Origin: UBA1660 sp964462035
GTDB lineage: Bacteria > Myxococcota_A > Polyangia > Polyangiales > Houyiibacteriaceae
NCBI GenBank assembly: GCA_964462035.1
Contig: CAYXAP010000050.1
Location: forward strand, 4,804-68,803
Length of the DNA: 64,000 nt
Reading direction: 5' to 3'
Positions 8,593 to 18,024 of the stretch are shown here, piece by piece. The position numbers were made by a program, and so were the translations under genes. Numbering within the stretch: the first letter of the stretch is position 1; each line of letters starts with the position of its first letter. The notes under the pieces are model-generated. The model saw only the letters and a program-made list of their open reading frames with translations, made no database searches and was not told the origin of the DNA.

Positions 8593-9273
8593 GTGACCCT
8601 TCGCGTCCTACTGGTCGACGACGACCTGCGACTCCGGGAGCTCCTCGAGCGTTTCCTGGAGCCGCACGACGTCCACCTCGAGCACCTGCCCGAGGGGTCA
8701 CGGGCGGCGTCCACCGTGTCGGAGGGCGGCTTCGACGCCGTCCTCCTCGACGTGATGATGCCGGGGATGGGCGGCCTCGAAGTGCTCCGCAAGATCCGAG
8801 AGCGCTCCTCGATCCCGGTGTTGATGCTCACCGCAAAGGGCGACGAGGCCGACCGCGTCGTCGGTCTCGAGCTGGGCGCGGACGACTACATCCCCAAGCC
8901 CTTCAGCCCGCGAGAGCTCCTGGCGCGTCTTCGCGCCGTGCTCCGGCGCACCCGCCCATCATTGCAGGACGAGCGGCTGTCGGGCGGTGGCGTCGTGGTC
9001 GACGTACCCGGTCGACGCGCGACCCGCGATGGCCAGGCCATCGAGCTCACCGCGCTGGAGCTCGACATCCTGATCGCGCTCATGCGCCGCGCGGGCCGCG
9101 TCGTGCCTCGGAGCGCCATCCTGGAAGCCGCCGGGCGCGACGAAGCGGTCGGTGAGCGAACCGCCGACGTCCACATCTCGAAGCTCCGGAAGAAGCTCGG
9201 TGACGACCCGCGCGCGAGCGGGCTGATCCAGACGGTGCGCGGGGTCGGTTATGTCTTCACGGGCGCGACGTGA
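8593..9273 (+). CDS. OmpR-family response regulator (CpxR-like)
   Basis: A 226-aa regulator starting at GTG 8593. Receiver domain: VDDD at 8-11, phosphoacceptor Asp53 in LLDVMMPGMGG, Thr80 in LMLTAKGD and Lys in DDYIPKPFSPREL. C-terminal winged helix ~130-225 with ELTALELDILIALMRRAGRVVPR and VDVHISKLRKKLGDD-like wording (here TADVHISKLRKKLG) and the wing VRGVGYVF. It overlaps the kinase gene by 4 bases. Given the Spy-like and His-rich genes just upstream it probably controls an envelope or metal stress response. Confidence 0.93.
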   Translation: MTLRVLLVDDDLRLRELLERFLEPHDVHLEHLPEGSRAASTVSEGGFDAVLLDVMMPGMGGLEVLRKIRERSSIPVLMLTAKGDEADRVVGLELGADDYIPKPFSPRELLARLRAVLRRTRPSLQDERLSGGGVVVDVPGRRATRDGQAIELTALELDILIALMRRAGRVVPRSAILEAAGRDEAVGERTADVHISKLRKKLGDDPRASGLIQTVRGVGYVFTGAT

Positions 9274-10502
9274 GCCCCCCGTGGCACCGGCACCGCCAAG
9301 GTCGCCGCCGCCGGTGGCGGCGACAGAAGTCCCTCCAGCGACGCATCTTCCGCTGGTTCGTGGCGGCGATCTTCGCGACCATCGCGTCGGTCGGCGGCGT
9401 GCTCTGGCTCTTCGGCGACTCGTCGTGGCGTGAGCAGCACGAGCGAGTCGAAGAGCTCGCGCGGCGGCGGCTCACCCGCGTGTGGGACGATCCGCTGGAG
9501 CGCGCGATCATGGTCCGGGATCTCGAGCAAACGCTCGGCCTCTCGGTGGAGCTTCACGACCCCGCCGGCGAAGTGCTCTTCCCCGCTCCCCCGTGTGACG
9601 GTCCGCGACACGAGGTCTCGCTGGAGGGCCGGGGGACCGCGACCCTCTGCATGCCCCCGCCGCCCGGCTTCTCCTGGGGCAAGCTCGCCTTGGCGCTCGG
9701 CGCGGCGGCCTGCGTGCTGATGGGCCTCAGCGGTGCCCTCGCGCGCCGTCTCGGTTGGCCGCTGCGGCAGGTCACGCGCTTCGCCGAGCAGCTGGGCGAC
9801 GGCGAGCTCGACGCTCGGTTGAAGCCGCACCACCGCGACCGCGAGGCGGCGCTGCTCGCGCGCACCCTCAACGAGATGGCGGAGCGCATCGGCAAGCAGC
9901 TCGCCGACCAGAAGGCGCTGCTCGCCGAGGCGTCCCACGAGCTCCGGACGCCGCTCGGCCACGCGCGGATCCTCGTCGAGATGCTGCCGGACGCGTCGGC
10001 CGAGACGCGGGCCGAGCTGGAGGCCGAGCTCGAGGAGATGGATCGGCTCGTCGGTCGACTGCTCGCGCGCTCGCGGCTCGACTTCGAGGCGGTCGAACGG
10101 CGAGAGCTCGACCCCGCCGAGATCGGCGCGCAGGCCCTCGAACGTGCCGGCTTGGACCCGGCGCTCCTCGACGCCAGCGCCGCACCTCGCACGATCGAGG
10201 CAGACCCGACCCTCCTGCTGCGGGCGCTGGCCAATCTCATCGAGAACGCCGAGCGCCATGGCGAGGGTCTCGAGCGTCTCGAGGTGCGTGCCGAGGACGA
10301 CTCGGTGGTCTTCGCCGCGGAAGATCGGGGGCCCGGGCCCGGGGCCCCGAGCGAGGCCTCCGGCCTCGGCCTCGGGCTGCCCCTGGTCGAGCGCATCGCG
10401 CACTCCCACGGCGGAACTCTGACCTTGGGACCACGCCCCGAGGGGGGGGCCTCAGCCGAGCTGCGGCTGGGCCTGGATTCTCCTCCAAAGCCCAGCGATT
10501 AG
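9270..10502 (+). CDS. Sensor histidine kinase (CpxA-like)
   Basis: A 410-aa membrane kinase. The cytoplasmic N-terminus is very basic with His (PWHRHRQGRRRRWRR). TM1 spans ~27-48, a short periplasmic loop of ~85 residues with two Cys follows, TM2 spans ~137-156, then a HAMP linker. The phosphoacceptor is His223 in EASHELRTPLGHAR. The ATPase domain shows an N box (NLIENAERHG), G1 (EDRGPGPG) and G2 (GLGLGLPLVERI). It pairs with the preceding OmpR-type regulator. The short sensor loop and neighbouring Spy-like gene fit regulation by a periplasmic partner rather than by a large ligand pocket. Confidence 0.92.
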   Translation: MSPPWHRHRQGRRRRWRRQKSLQRRIFRWFVAAIFATIASVGGVLWLFGDSSWREQHERVEELARRRLTRVWDDPLERAIMVRDLEQTLGLSVELHDPAGEVLFPAPPCDGPRHEVSLEGRGTATLCMPPPPGFSWGKLALALGAAACVLMGLSGALARRLGWPLRQVTRFAEQLGDGELDARLKPHHRDREAALLARTLNEMAERIGKQLADQKALLAEASHELRTPLGHARILVEMLPDASAETRAELEAELEEMDRLVGRLLARSRLDFEAVERRELDPAEIGAQALERAGLDPALLDASAAPRTIEADPTLLLRALANLIENAERHGEGLERLEVRAEDDSVVFAAEDRGPGPGAPSEASGLGLGLPLVERIAHSHGGTLTLGPRPEGGASAELRLGLDSPPKPSD

Positions 10503-10528
10503 AGGCGTTTACAAAACTTCACTTGCCG

Positions 10529-10620
10529 CTCGGTCGGTCTCGCGCCAGAACGATACCGACCGAGGGTCAGAGACTGACCGACGGTCATATGACTCTTGGT
10601 CACCCCCTGACCTCCGGTCA
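10529..10620. promoter_or_regulatory. Operator array upstream of the tetR-RND operon
   Basis: First a perfect 10-bp inverted repeat, CTCGGTCGGT at 10529-10538 and ACCGACCGAG at 10555-10564. Then a 33-bp unit repeated twice: GGTCA-N5-TGACC-N3-GGTCA-N10, with GGTCA at 10565, TGACC at 10575, GGTCA at 10583 and again GGTCA at 10598, TGACC at 10608, GGTCA at 10616. The TGACC-N3-GGTCA dyads occupy 10575-10587 and 10608-10620, three helical turns apart. The array lies 64 bases before the TetR gene, so it is the likely autoregulatory site. Confidence 0.7.
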
Positions 10621-10683
10621 TTTTCTCAGGTAACTCCCCCACCCGACCCCCGACGTAGGGCCCGACCCCGGTCCTGACCACCC

Positions 10684-11403
10684 ATGTCCGTGAAGAAGCG
10701 ACGAGCGCGTGAGCGCGAGGCCCGACGAGCGGCCATCCTCGATGCCGCCGAGCAGGTGCTCGGGACCGTCGGCTATCGCGACATGCGCATGGAGCAGGTC
10801 GCGGAAGCGGCCGAGCTCTCCAAAGGGACCCTCTACCTCTACTTCGACGGGAAGGACGCCCTCTGTGCCGGGATCGCCGAGCGACGGATGGCGACCATCA
10901 TCCCGCAGCTCCGAGCACGCGGTGACGTGGCCCCCGACGGTCTCAGCGCGCTCGGTCTGATGTCGCAGGCGTTCTTCGCCAAGGTGCGGGAGGCACCGCA
11001 GACGGTGCGCTTCGCGATCGACTGGTTCCAGGCTCCGACCCTCGACGACGCCAGCGACGACTTCCTGCGCTATCGGCAGCGGGTCGCCGAGGTGCTCAAG
11101 ACCATGACCGACGCGATCGTGCGTGGGCAGGCAGACGGCACGATCCGCTCCGACGTCGATCCCTTCCACAAGGCGATCCAGTCGTGGTCGTCCTCCATGG
11201 GCGTCCATCTCTTCCTGCTCAACGCCGAGAGCATGGAGAAGCGAATGGGACGCCCCTTCGACCGTTCCATCCTCGAGGCCGAGCACGTCTCGACCCTCGT
11301 CCATTCGCTCGCGTCGAGCCCGGAGGCCGCGCGCGCCGCGCTCCAGGTGATTACCGAACGCCCCAGCGACCCCCCGCTCCGAAAGGCAGCCGGCGACCGA
11401 TGA
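10684..11403 (+). CDS. TetR-family transcriptional regulator
   Basis: A 239-aa repressor. The N-terminal ~55 residues are a classic TetR helix-turn-helix (RRAAILDAAEQVLGTVGYRDMRMEQVAEAAELSKGTLYLYF, the GTLYLYF motif ending the recognition helix region). The remaining ~180 residues are the helical ligand-binding and dimerisation part. Its stop overlaps the ATG of the outer-membrane efflux gene, so it is the first gene of a four-gene operon. By analogy with AcrR/MexR-type local regulators it probably represses the efflux operon until an inducer is bound. The direct-repeat array just upstream is its best candidate operator. Confidence 0.92.
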   Translation: MSVKKRRAREREARRAAILDAAEQVLGTVGYRDMRMEQVAEAAELSKGTLYLYFDGKDALCAGIAERRMATIIPQLRARGDVAPDGLSALGLMSQAFFAKVREAPQTVRFAIDWFQAPTLDDASDDFLRYRQRVAEVLKTMTDAIVRGQADGTIRSDVDPFHKAIQSWSSSMGVHLFLLNAESMEKRMGRPFDRSILEAEHVSTLVHSLASSPEAARAALQVITERPSDPPLRKAAGDR

Positions 11404-12866
11404 CCCGCTCGCTCTCGCTCACACTCTTGCTCGCCCTGGGCTGCGCCACGGTGGACGACCCGGTCCCCGCGACGCCGCTCCCGGCCAACTACGCGACCGC
11501 CGGCGACACCGCCGCGCCCGCATCCGAACCGGTCGACCCGGACCGGCGTTGGTGGCTCGCGATGAACGACCCGCAGCTGACCGCCGTCGTGGAAGCCTCG
11601 CTCGCGCAGAACCTCTCCATCGCCGCACGCCGCGCTCAGATCCTGCAGGCCGAAGCGCTGGTGGATCAGGCGCGGGCCGGCCGCTTCCCCCAGGTGCGGC
11701 TGAACGGCAACGTCGGCTACAACCGCAGCGTCGGCGCGTTCGGATCGATCACGTCTCAGAACGCCACGGTGTCGGTGCCGGTGAGCTACGAGCTCGATCT
11801 CTTCGCCCGCTACGCCCGCAGCCACCAAGCCGCCGAGCGGGAGATGGAGGCGACCGTCGAGGACTTCCGCGCCGCCCAGATCGCCACGTCCGCCCAGGTG
11901 GCCGAGGCCTTCTACGACGCAGTCTTCGCGCGCGCTCGGGTCGCCGTGCTCGAGCACCAGGTCGAGGTCAACGACCAGTACCTCGAGCTCGTCATGCTCC
12001 GTTTCCGCGAGGGCCTGGTCGCCAGCCTCGACGTCCACCAGCAGCGCCAGCAGACCCTGGCCGCGCAGGCGAACCTCGAGCTCGCGCAGGGGCAGGTCGT
12101 GCTCGCCGAGCAGCAGCTCGCCGCCCTGCTCGGGAGCCCGAGTCTGGACCCCGCCCTCGCGCCCACCGGTCGTACCGATCTCCCGGAGCTCGGGCCCGCG
12201 CCGGCCCCGGGCGTCCCGGCGGCGCTCCTCGACCAACGGCCGGACGTCCGCGCCGCGCGCAAGCGCATCGAGGCCGCCGACCGGCGCGTCGCCTCCGCCA
12301 TCGCGGCGCGCCTTCCCTCGATCCGCTTGAACGTGACGCCGGGCTACACGTGGAACCGAAACGAGTTCGGCTCGGACTCTCCCATCGGCGGCGGCATGGG
12401 CGGCGCCAACGTCTCGTCCGGTTGGACCTTCAACGCAGGCGCGACCCTCGACATGCCCCTCTTCGACGGCTTCGCGACACGCTCGCAGGTCGACGTGAAT
12501 TCGGCACAGCTGCAGGTCCAGATCGAGACGCTCCAGAACCTGGTCGTCACCGCGCTCATCGAGGTGGAGAGCTCCCTCGTCCGTGAGCGGCAGCTCCGCC
12601 GCAACGTCGAGATCCTGCAGTCGCAGGTCGGCGTCGCGAACGAGACCCTCGAGGCCGCCCGCGAGCGCTACCGCTCGGGCCTGAGCGACTTCCTGCCCGT
12701 GCTCGCCGCCATCCAGAGCTCCCAGGGGGCCGAGCTCGCCGTGCTCCAGGCGCAGCGCGACCTGCTGAGCGCACGCATCCAGCTCTACCGGGCCCTCGGC
12801 GGGACCTGGCCCGAAGACGTCGAGCTCGCACCACCGCCGAGCGAGATCGCAGAGGAAGAACGATGA
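11400..12866 (+). CDS. TolC-family outer-membrane efflux lipoprotein (NodT/OprM type)
   Basis: A 488-aa outer-membrane channel protein. The start at 11400 gives a lipoprotein signal (MTRSLSLTLLLALGCATVDD, Cys at ~15). The mature part shows the RND outer-membrane factor pattern: WWLAMNDPQL near the N-terminus, two OEP repeats rich in Ala/Gln helices, RFREGLVASLDVHQQRQ and DQRPDVRAARKRIEAAD, and ALGGTWPED at the end. It overlaps tetR upstream and the adaptor gene downstream by 4 bases. It would form the outer-membrane duct for the pump encoded next. Confidence 0.92.
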   Translation: MTRSLSLTLLLALGCATVDDPVPATPLPANYATAGDTAAPASEPVDPDRRWWLAMNDPQLTAVVEASLAQNLSIAARRAQILQAEALVDQARAGRFPQVRLNGNVGYNRSVGAFGSITSQNATVSVPVSYELDLFARYARSHQAAEREMEATVEDFRAAQIATSAQVAEAFYDAVFARARVAVLEHQVEVNDQYLELVMLRFREGLVASLDVHQQRQQTLAAQANLELAQGQVVLAEQQLAALLGSPSLDPALAPTGRTDLPELGPAPAPGVPAALLDQRPDVRAARKRIEAADRRVASAIAARLPSIRLNVTPGYTWNRNEFGSDSPIGGGMGGANVSSGWTFNAGATLDMPLFDGFATRSQVDVNSAQLQVQIETLQNLVVTALIEVESSLVRERQLRRNVEILQSQVGVANETLEAARERYRSGLSDFLPVLAAIQSSQGAELAVLQAQRDLLSARIQLYRALGGTWPEDVELAPPPSEIAEEER

Positions 12867-14110
12867 GCGAAGATCGTCCCATCAAGTGGATCCAGGTGGT
12901 CCTGGCGATTCTGATCGTCGGTCTCGGCGCGGCCGTGGTGGTCGCGTTCAAGAAGACCAAGCCGGAGCCGCAGCAGAGCGAGAGCGAGCACCAGGGGCTG
13001 CTGGTCCAGACCCAGCAGGTCGTCGCCGGCGACCACGACGTTCACGTTCGCGCCCAAGGTCAGGTGATGGCGGCGCGGCGGGTCGTTCTCTCGCCCCAGG
13101 TGGCTGGAAAGATCACCTGGGTCAGCGACGAGCTGGTCCCCGGCGGCCGAGTCGCCCGGAACGCCCGACTGCTGCGCCTCGACGGCCGCGACTACCAGCT
13201 GGCAGTCCAGTCGCGCAACGCGGACGTGAACCGAGCCAGCCTCGAGCTCCAGCTCGAGCAGCGGCGCCAGGCCATCGCCGAGCGCGAGTGGAACGACTTC
13301 GGCAACGAGACCGCCGCGAACACCGCCAACACCGAGAACCCGGGCCGCGCCCTCGCGCTCCGGCAGCCTCAGGTCGAGAACGCCGAGGTCACGGTCGAGG
13401 CCGCCGAGAGCGCCGTGCAGCAAGCGCGGCTGAACCTACAGCGCACCAGCATCCGCGCGCCCTTCAACGCGATGGTGCTGAGCGAGACCGTCGACGTCGG
13501 CCAATACGTCGCGCCGGGCTCCCAGCTCGCGACGCTGGTCGGCACCGACGAGGCCTGGGTGCAGGTCTCGCTCCCGGTCGAAGCGCTCCACTCGATCCGC
13601 TTCCCGGAGCGGGACGGCGAGGGGTCGCCCGTCGAGGTGCGCGTGGACGTCGGCGGCCAAGAGGTCGTGCGGCAGGGTCGCGTGCTCCGGCTGCTCCCGG
13701 ACCTCGACGCCTCGGGCGGGATGGCACGCATCATCGTGACGATCGAGGACCCCTTCGCGCTGAACCGCGAAGACGGAGACGGCCCGACGGTGCCCCTCCT
13801 GCTCGGCAGCTTCGTCACCGTGGACATCGACGTGCCGCCGCTCACCGACGTGGTCGAGGTGCCCCGTCTCGCCGTGCGCGAGGGGGGCAAGGCGTTCGTC
13901 ATGAACGGTGACGATCAGCTCGAGATCCGTGAGCTGCAGATCGTCTGGGGCCGAGAGCAGTCGGTCCTGGTGCGTGGGGGTCTCGCCCACGGTGAACGGG
14001 TCATCACGAGCCGGGTTCCCACGCCCGTCGACGGCATGGCGCTCCGCGAAGAGAGCCCGACCGCCAACTCCGACCTGCGCGCCGAGGCCCCGGAGGCGAG
14101 CGCCCGATGA
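12863..14110 (+). CDS. RND efflux periplasmic adaptor (MFP)
   Basis: A 415-aa membrane fusion protein. One N-terminal membrane segment (WIQVVLAILIVGLGAAVVVAF) anchors it in the inner membrane. It then shows the lipoyl half (GQVMAARRVVLSPQVAGKITWVSDELVPGGRVARNARLLRLD), a coiled-coil hairpin of ~90 residues, the second lipoyl half (TSIRAPFNAMVLSETVDVGQYVAPGSQLATLV) and beta-barrel and membrane-proximal domains. It links the inner-membrane pump to the TolC-like channel. Overlapping ends on both sides show translational coupling. Confidence 0.93.
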   Translation: MSEDRPIKWIQVVLAILIVGLGAAVVVAFKKTKPEPQQSESEHQGLLVQTQQVVAGDHDVHVRAQGQVMAARRVVLSPQVAGKITWVSDELVPGGRVARNARLLRLDGRDYQLAVQSRNADVNRASLELQLEQRRQAIAEREWNDFGNETAANTANTENPGRALALRQPQVENAEVTVEAAESAVQQARLNLQRTSIRAPFNAMVLSETVDVGQYVAPGSQLATLVGTDEAWVQVSLPVEALHSIRFPERDGEGSPVEVRVDVGGQEVVRQGRVLRLLPDLDASGGMARIIVTIEDPFALNREDGDGPTVPLLLGSFVTVDIDVPPLTDVVEVPRLAVREGGKAFVMNGDDQLEIRELQIVWGREQSVLVRGGLAHGERVITSRVPTPVDGMALREESPTANSDLRAEAPEASAR

Positions 14111-17100
14111 GCGACCACGACGAGCTGCCCGCCGGCCCCGGCGAAGGGGAGCCGCCGAAGGCCGCCTCCGGCGTGCTCGCGTGGTTCACCAAGAACACCG
14201 TCGCCTCGAACATCATCATGTTCGTGCTGCTCATCGGTGGGTTCGGGATGGCCTTCCAGATCAAGCAGGAGGTGTTCCCCGAGGTCACGGTCGAGCAGGT
14301 GCTCATCCAGGTGCCCTACCCGGGCGCGAGCCCGGCCGAGGTCGAATCCGGTGTCGTCCTCGCCATCGAGGAAGCGGTCCGCGGGCTCGATGGCGTCAAG
14401 GAGGTGCGCGGCACGGCCGCCGAGGGCACCGCCGTGGTGGCGGTCGACCTCCTCACCGGCACCGACGTCGACCGCGCGCTCAACGACGTGAAAGCGGCCG
14501 TCGACCGGATCACCTCCTTCCCGGAAGAGATCGAGCGACCGGTCATCAGCACGCCCACCACGCGCTCGCAGGTGATCAGCCTGGCGCTCTACGGCAACGT
14601 GAGCGAGCGAGTGCTCCACGACCTCGCCGAGAGCGCGCGTCAGGACCTGACCGCGCTGCCCGACATCACCTACACCGAGGTCAGCGGCACCCGTCCGCTC
14701 GAGATCTCGGTCGAGGTCCCGCAGAGCAAGCTCCGCGAGCACCGGCTGACCCTCGCCATGGTCGCCCAGGCCATCCGTCAGTCCTCGATCGAGATCCCCG
14801 CCGGCGGCATCAAGACCCGTGGGGGCGAGATCCTCCTGCGCACCGCGGCACGCGCCGAGACCGGCACCGAGGTCTCGGACATCGTCATCCGCTCGAACCC
14901 GGACGGCACCCAGCTCCGGGTCGGCGACGTCGGCACCGTGACCGACGGTTTCCGCGAGATGGACCAGGAGACCTACTTCAACGGCAAGCGCGCCGTGATG
15001 GTCAACGTCTTCCGCGCAGGCGACCAATCGCCGCTGACCATCTCGGCGGCCGTCCGGGGCTGGATCGACGATCACGCAGCCAACCTGCCCCCGGGCGTGG
15101 AAGCGGTCGCCTGGAACGACTCCTCGGAGATCTACGCGGACCGCATCGACCTGCTGCTCCGCAACGCGATGATCGGCCTCGTCCTGGTGCTCTTCGTGCT
15201 GGGGCTCTTCCTCGAGCCGCGGCTGGCGTTCTGGGTCACGCTCGGCATCCCGATCAGCTTCGCCGGCTCGATGCTCTTCATCCCGGCGGCCGACGTGTCG
15301 ATCAACATGATCAGCCTCTTCGCGTTCATCGTGACGCTGGGCATGGTCGTGGACGACGCGATCGTCGTCGGTGAATCGATCCACCAAAAACGCGCAGAGG
15401 GGATGCCGCGGCTGAAGGCGGCGATCGAGGGAGCCAAGGAGGTCTTCGTCCCCGTCTGCTTCGCGATCGTCACCACCTGCGTCTTCTTCGCGCCGATGCT
15501 CTTCGTGCCCGGCGTGAGCGGCAAGTTCTTCCGGAACATCCCCATCGTCGTCATCGCGGTCCTCCTGATCTCGCTGATCGAGTCGCTGCTCATCCTCCCC
15601 GCCCACCTCTCGCACAAGATGCCGTGGTGGCTCGAGATCCTGCTGCTGCCGCTGCTCCTCCCGCTTCGCCTCTTGCAGATGCTCCGGGTCGAGAAGGGCC
15701 TGCTGACATTCATCGACAAGGGCTTCGCGCCCTTCCTCCGCATGACCATGCGCTGGCGCTACGTGACCCTGGCGGTCGCGGTGCTCCTCTTCATGAGCGC
15801 GGTGGTCGGCCCGCTCGCGGGCGGCCGCATGAAGTTCAACTTCATGCCGAAGATCGAAGGCGACCTGGTGGTCGCCCAGCTGCGGATGCCCGTCGGCACC
15901 GCGTTCGAGGAGACCAAGCGCTACGAGGAGCGGATGGCCGAGACCGCCCGCGCCGTCATCGACGACAACGGGGGCGACGACATCCTCCGCGGCATCTTCG
16001 CGCAGGCCGGCGCAGCCAGCCGGATGGGCGGTCCGCGAGGCGGCTCGCAGACCGACGGCTCGCACCTCGCGAACGTCATGGTCTGGATGGTCCCGGTCGA
16101 TCAACGCCCGCTGAAGGCCTCGGAGATGGCCGAACAGTGGCGCGAGCGCCTCGGCGAGATCCCCGGCGCCGAGCTGCTCAGCTTCACCTACAGCCTCGGA
16201 GCGAGCGCGGGCTCCCCCATCGACGTGCGTCTCTCGCACCCGGACAACGACGTCCTCGAAGAGGCCGCCCTCCGCCTCGCGAGCGAGATGGAGTCGTACG
16301 AAGGGCTGCGCGACATCGACAGCGGCGTCAGCGCCGGCAAGGAGCAGCTCGACCTCACGCTCACCGCCGAGGGCCGCGCTCGCGGCTTGACCGAGGCCAG
16401 CCTCGCCCAGCAGGTGCGCAACGCCTACTACGGCGCCGAAGCGGTCCGCCAACAGCGCGGCCGTGAAGAGCTCCGCGTCTATGTGCGCCGGCCGGAGTCG
16501 GAGCGCGTCTCGATGGACGACATCGAGCGGCTGATCATCAACACGCCCGATGGCGGCGAGATCCCGCTCGCGCGCGCCGCGCACATCGAGCGGGGCCGCG
16601 CCTACACCTCGATCTCCCGCGTCGACGGGCGGCGCGTCGTCAGCGTCACCTCGGACATCGTCGCGGGCGTGGGCAACGCCACCCAGATCGTCGGCAAGAT
16701 GCGCAACGCCGAGCTCGCTCGGCTCGTCGCCGACATTCCCGGCCTCACCTTCGAGATGGGCGGCGAGCAGAAGGAACAGGCCGAGTCGATGGGCAGCCTG
16801 GTCGCCGGCTTCGGCTTCGCCCTCTTCATCGTCTTCGGCCTGCTCGCGATGCCCTTCAAGAGCTACATCCAGCCCATCCTGGTGCTCTCCGCGATCCCCT
16901 TCGGCTTCGTCGGTGCGTTCCTGGGTCACTTCCTGCTCGGCTTCGACCTGAGCATCATCAGCATGATGGGCATGGTGGCCTTGAGCGGCGTCGTGGTGAA
17001 CGACTCGCTGATCCTGATCGTCGCCGTCAACGAGCTACGCGCGAAGGGCAACAGCATCTGGGACTCGGTGGTCGAAGGCACCAAGCGGCGCTTCCGTCCG

Positions 17101-17418
17101 ATCCTCCTGACCTCGCTGACGACCTTCTTCGGCCTGACCCCGATGATCCTCGAGCCGAGCGTGCAGGCGCGCTTCCTGGTGCCGATGGCGATCAGCCTCG
17201 GCTTCGGCGTCCTGATGGCGACGGTCGTGCTCGTGGTGCTGGTGCCGAGCCTCTACCTCATCCTCGAGGACGCTCGCCGGGTCGGGCGGCGCGCGATGGG
17301 CGGCATCGGCTCGATCCTCGGCGTCGACGAAGACGAGCTCCCGGAGGCCACCGGTCTGCGAGAGTCGGACCTGCCGAGCGCGCCGGACGACCGAGCCCCG
17401 CCCGCCGCCGCGGAATAG
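14107..17418 (+). CDS. RND-family efflux permease
   Basis: A 1103-aa inner-membrane proton-driven pump of the AcrB/MdtB superfamily, close to the usual 1020-1100 length. TM1 is preceded by FTKNTVASNIIMFVLLIGGFG and followed by EVFPEVTVEQVLIQVPYPGASPAEVE, a hallmark of the family. TM4 carries the paired Asp of the proton relay (LGMVVDDAIVVGESI). The second half repeats the fold with SMGSLVAGFGFALFIVFGLLAMPFKSYIQP. The sequence is nearer to HAE-1-like pumps of delta-proteobacteria than to enterobacterial AcrB, so the substrate is unknown; drugs, solvents or lipids are possible. The C-terminal tail after TM12 is ~45 residues and acidic. Confidence 0.93.
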   Translation: MSDHDELPAGPGEGEPPKAASGVLAWFTKNTVASNIIMFVLLIGGFGMAFQIKQEVFPEVTVEQVLIQVPYPGASPAEVESGVVLAIEEAVRGLDGVKEVRGTAAEGTAVVAVDLLTGTDVDRALNDVKAAVDRITSFPEEIERPVISTPTTRSQVISLALYGNVSERVLHDLAESARQDLTALPDITYTEVSGTRPLEISVEVPQSKLREHRLTLAMVAQAIRQSSIEIPAGGIKTRGGEILLRTAARAETGTEVSDIVIRSNPDGTQLRVGDVGTVTDGFREMDQETYFNGKRAVMVNVFRAGDQSPLTISAAVRGWIDDHAANLPPGVEAVAWNDSSEIYADRIDLLLRNAMIGLVLVLFVLGLFLEPRLAFWVTLGIPISFAGSMLFIPAADVSINMISLFAFIVTLGMVVDDAIVVGESIHQKRAEGMPRLKAAIEGAKEVFVPVCFAIVTTCVFFAPMLFVPGVSGKFFRNIPIVVIAVLLISLIESLLILPAHLSHKMPWWLEILLLPLLLPLRLLQMLRVEKGLLTFIDKGFAPFLRMTMRWRYVTLAVAVLLFMSAVVGPLAGGRMKFNFMPKIEGDLVVAQLRMPVGTAFEETKRYEERMAETARAVIDDNGGDDILRGIFAQAGAASRMGGPRGGSQTDGSHLANVMVWMVPVDQRPLKASEMAEQWRERLGEIPGAELLSFTYSLGASAGSPIDVRLSHPDNDVLEEAALRLASEMESYEGLRDIDSGVSAGKEQLDLTLTAEGRARGLTEASLAQQVRNAYYGAEAVRQQRGREELRVYVRRPESERVSMDDIERLIINTPDGGEIPLARAAHIERGRAYTSISRVDGRRVVSVTSDIVAGVGNATQIVGKMRNAELARLVADIPGLTFEMGGEQKEQAESMGSLVAGFGFALFIVFGLLAMPFKSYIQPILVLSAIPFGFVGAFLGHFLLGFDLSIISMMGMVALSGVVVNDSLILIVAVNELRAKGNSIWDSVVEGTKRRFRPILLTSLTTFFGLTPMILEPSVQARFLVPMAISLGFGVLMATVVLVVLVPSLYLILEDARRVGRRAMGGIGSILGVDEDELPEATGLRESDLPSAPDDRAPPAAAE

Positions 17419-17916
17419 TCAGACCACCGGCTTCCCGTCGGCGTCCCAGCGCTCGGCGACCTCGCCGCCGACCATCCGCTCGACGGGGAGGCCGAGCTTC
17501 CTGCCGATCTCCCTTGCGACCGAAACGTCGTAGCGCTCGATCGGCAGTGCAACGATGAGGTCGCCCTCGCCCACCAGCTCGAGGTGGAAGACCTTCGCGT
17601 TCGACCCGCCCGGCACCTCCGCCTTCGGGCGCTTCATGCGCCAGCGCACCCGCGTGAGCGCGGAGCGTGGGTGTCGCTCGGTGGTCCGCCGTCCCGGAAG
17701 ACCCGCCGAGACGGTCACGAAGTCGGCGTCGATCGACACCTCGCGGACGTAGAACCATGGCCAGAGCAAGGTGAGCGACACCAGCGTCACCGCGACGCCG
17801 ATGAGCAGCTGCGCCCCCCCATCCAGGGCCGTCGCGACCCCCGCGCCGGCGCCGATGACGGCGATGGGCACCATCAACGTCCCGCAACCGAGCCAGGGCC
17901 GGTGCCGAAACTCCAC
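17419..17916 (-). CDS. Membrane protein with two TM segments, unknown
   Basis: About 165 aa. Two hydrophobic segments lie near the N-terminus (VPIAVIGAGAGVATAL and LLIGVAVTLVSLTLLWPWFYV), followed by a ~110-residue soluble part that reads like a PH-like beta domain (REVSIDADFVTVSAG, KVFHLELVGEGDLIVALPIERYDVSVAREIGRKLGLPV). No function is recognised. The GTG at 17916 is tentative; an ATG at 18024 would add 36 residues but would touch the divergent lipoprotein start (CATATG overlap). It converges with the RND permease, the stop codons being adjacent. Confidence 0.55.
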   Translation of the reverse strand: MEFRHRPWLGCGTLMVPIAVIGAGAGVATALDGGAQLLIGVAVTLVSLTLLWPWFYVREVSIDADFVTVSAGLPGRRTTERHPRSALTRVRWRMKRPKAEVPGGSNAKVFHLELVGEGDLIVALPIERYDVSVAREIGRKLGLPVERMVGGEVAERWDADGKPVV

Positions 17917-18024
17917 CTCGACGCCATACCACGGTCGGCCGGGCGAGCAGTTGACGAAACGCGACCGTCGTTCATGTTCCGCGGCTCGGCACGCGACCGT
18001 GCCGCCAATTGGATTGGAAGACAT

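Noticed and set aside
13915..16929. A very long open frame antisense to the RND pump genes
   Set aside because: It is a high-GC artefact: Asp/Glu/His/Arg-rich low-complexity translation without any domain, mirroring the adaptor and permease genes that are clearly real.
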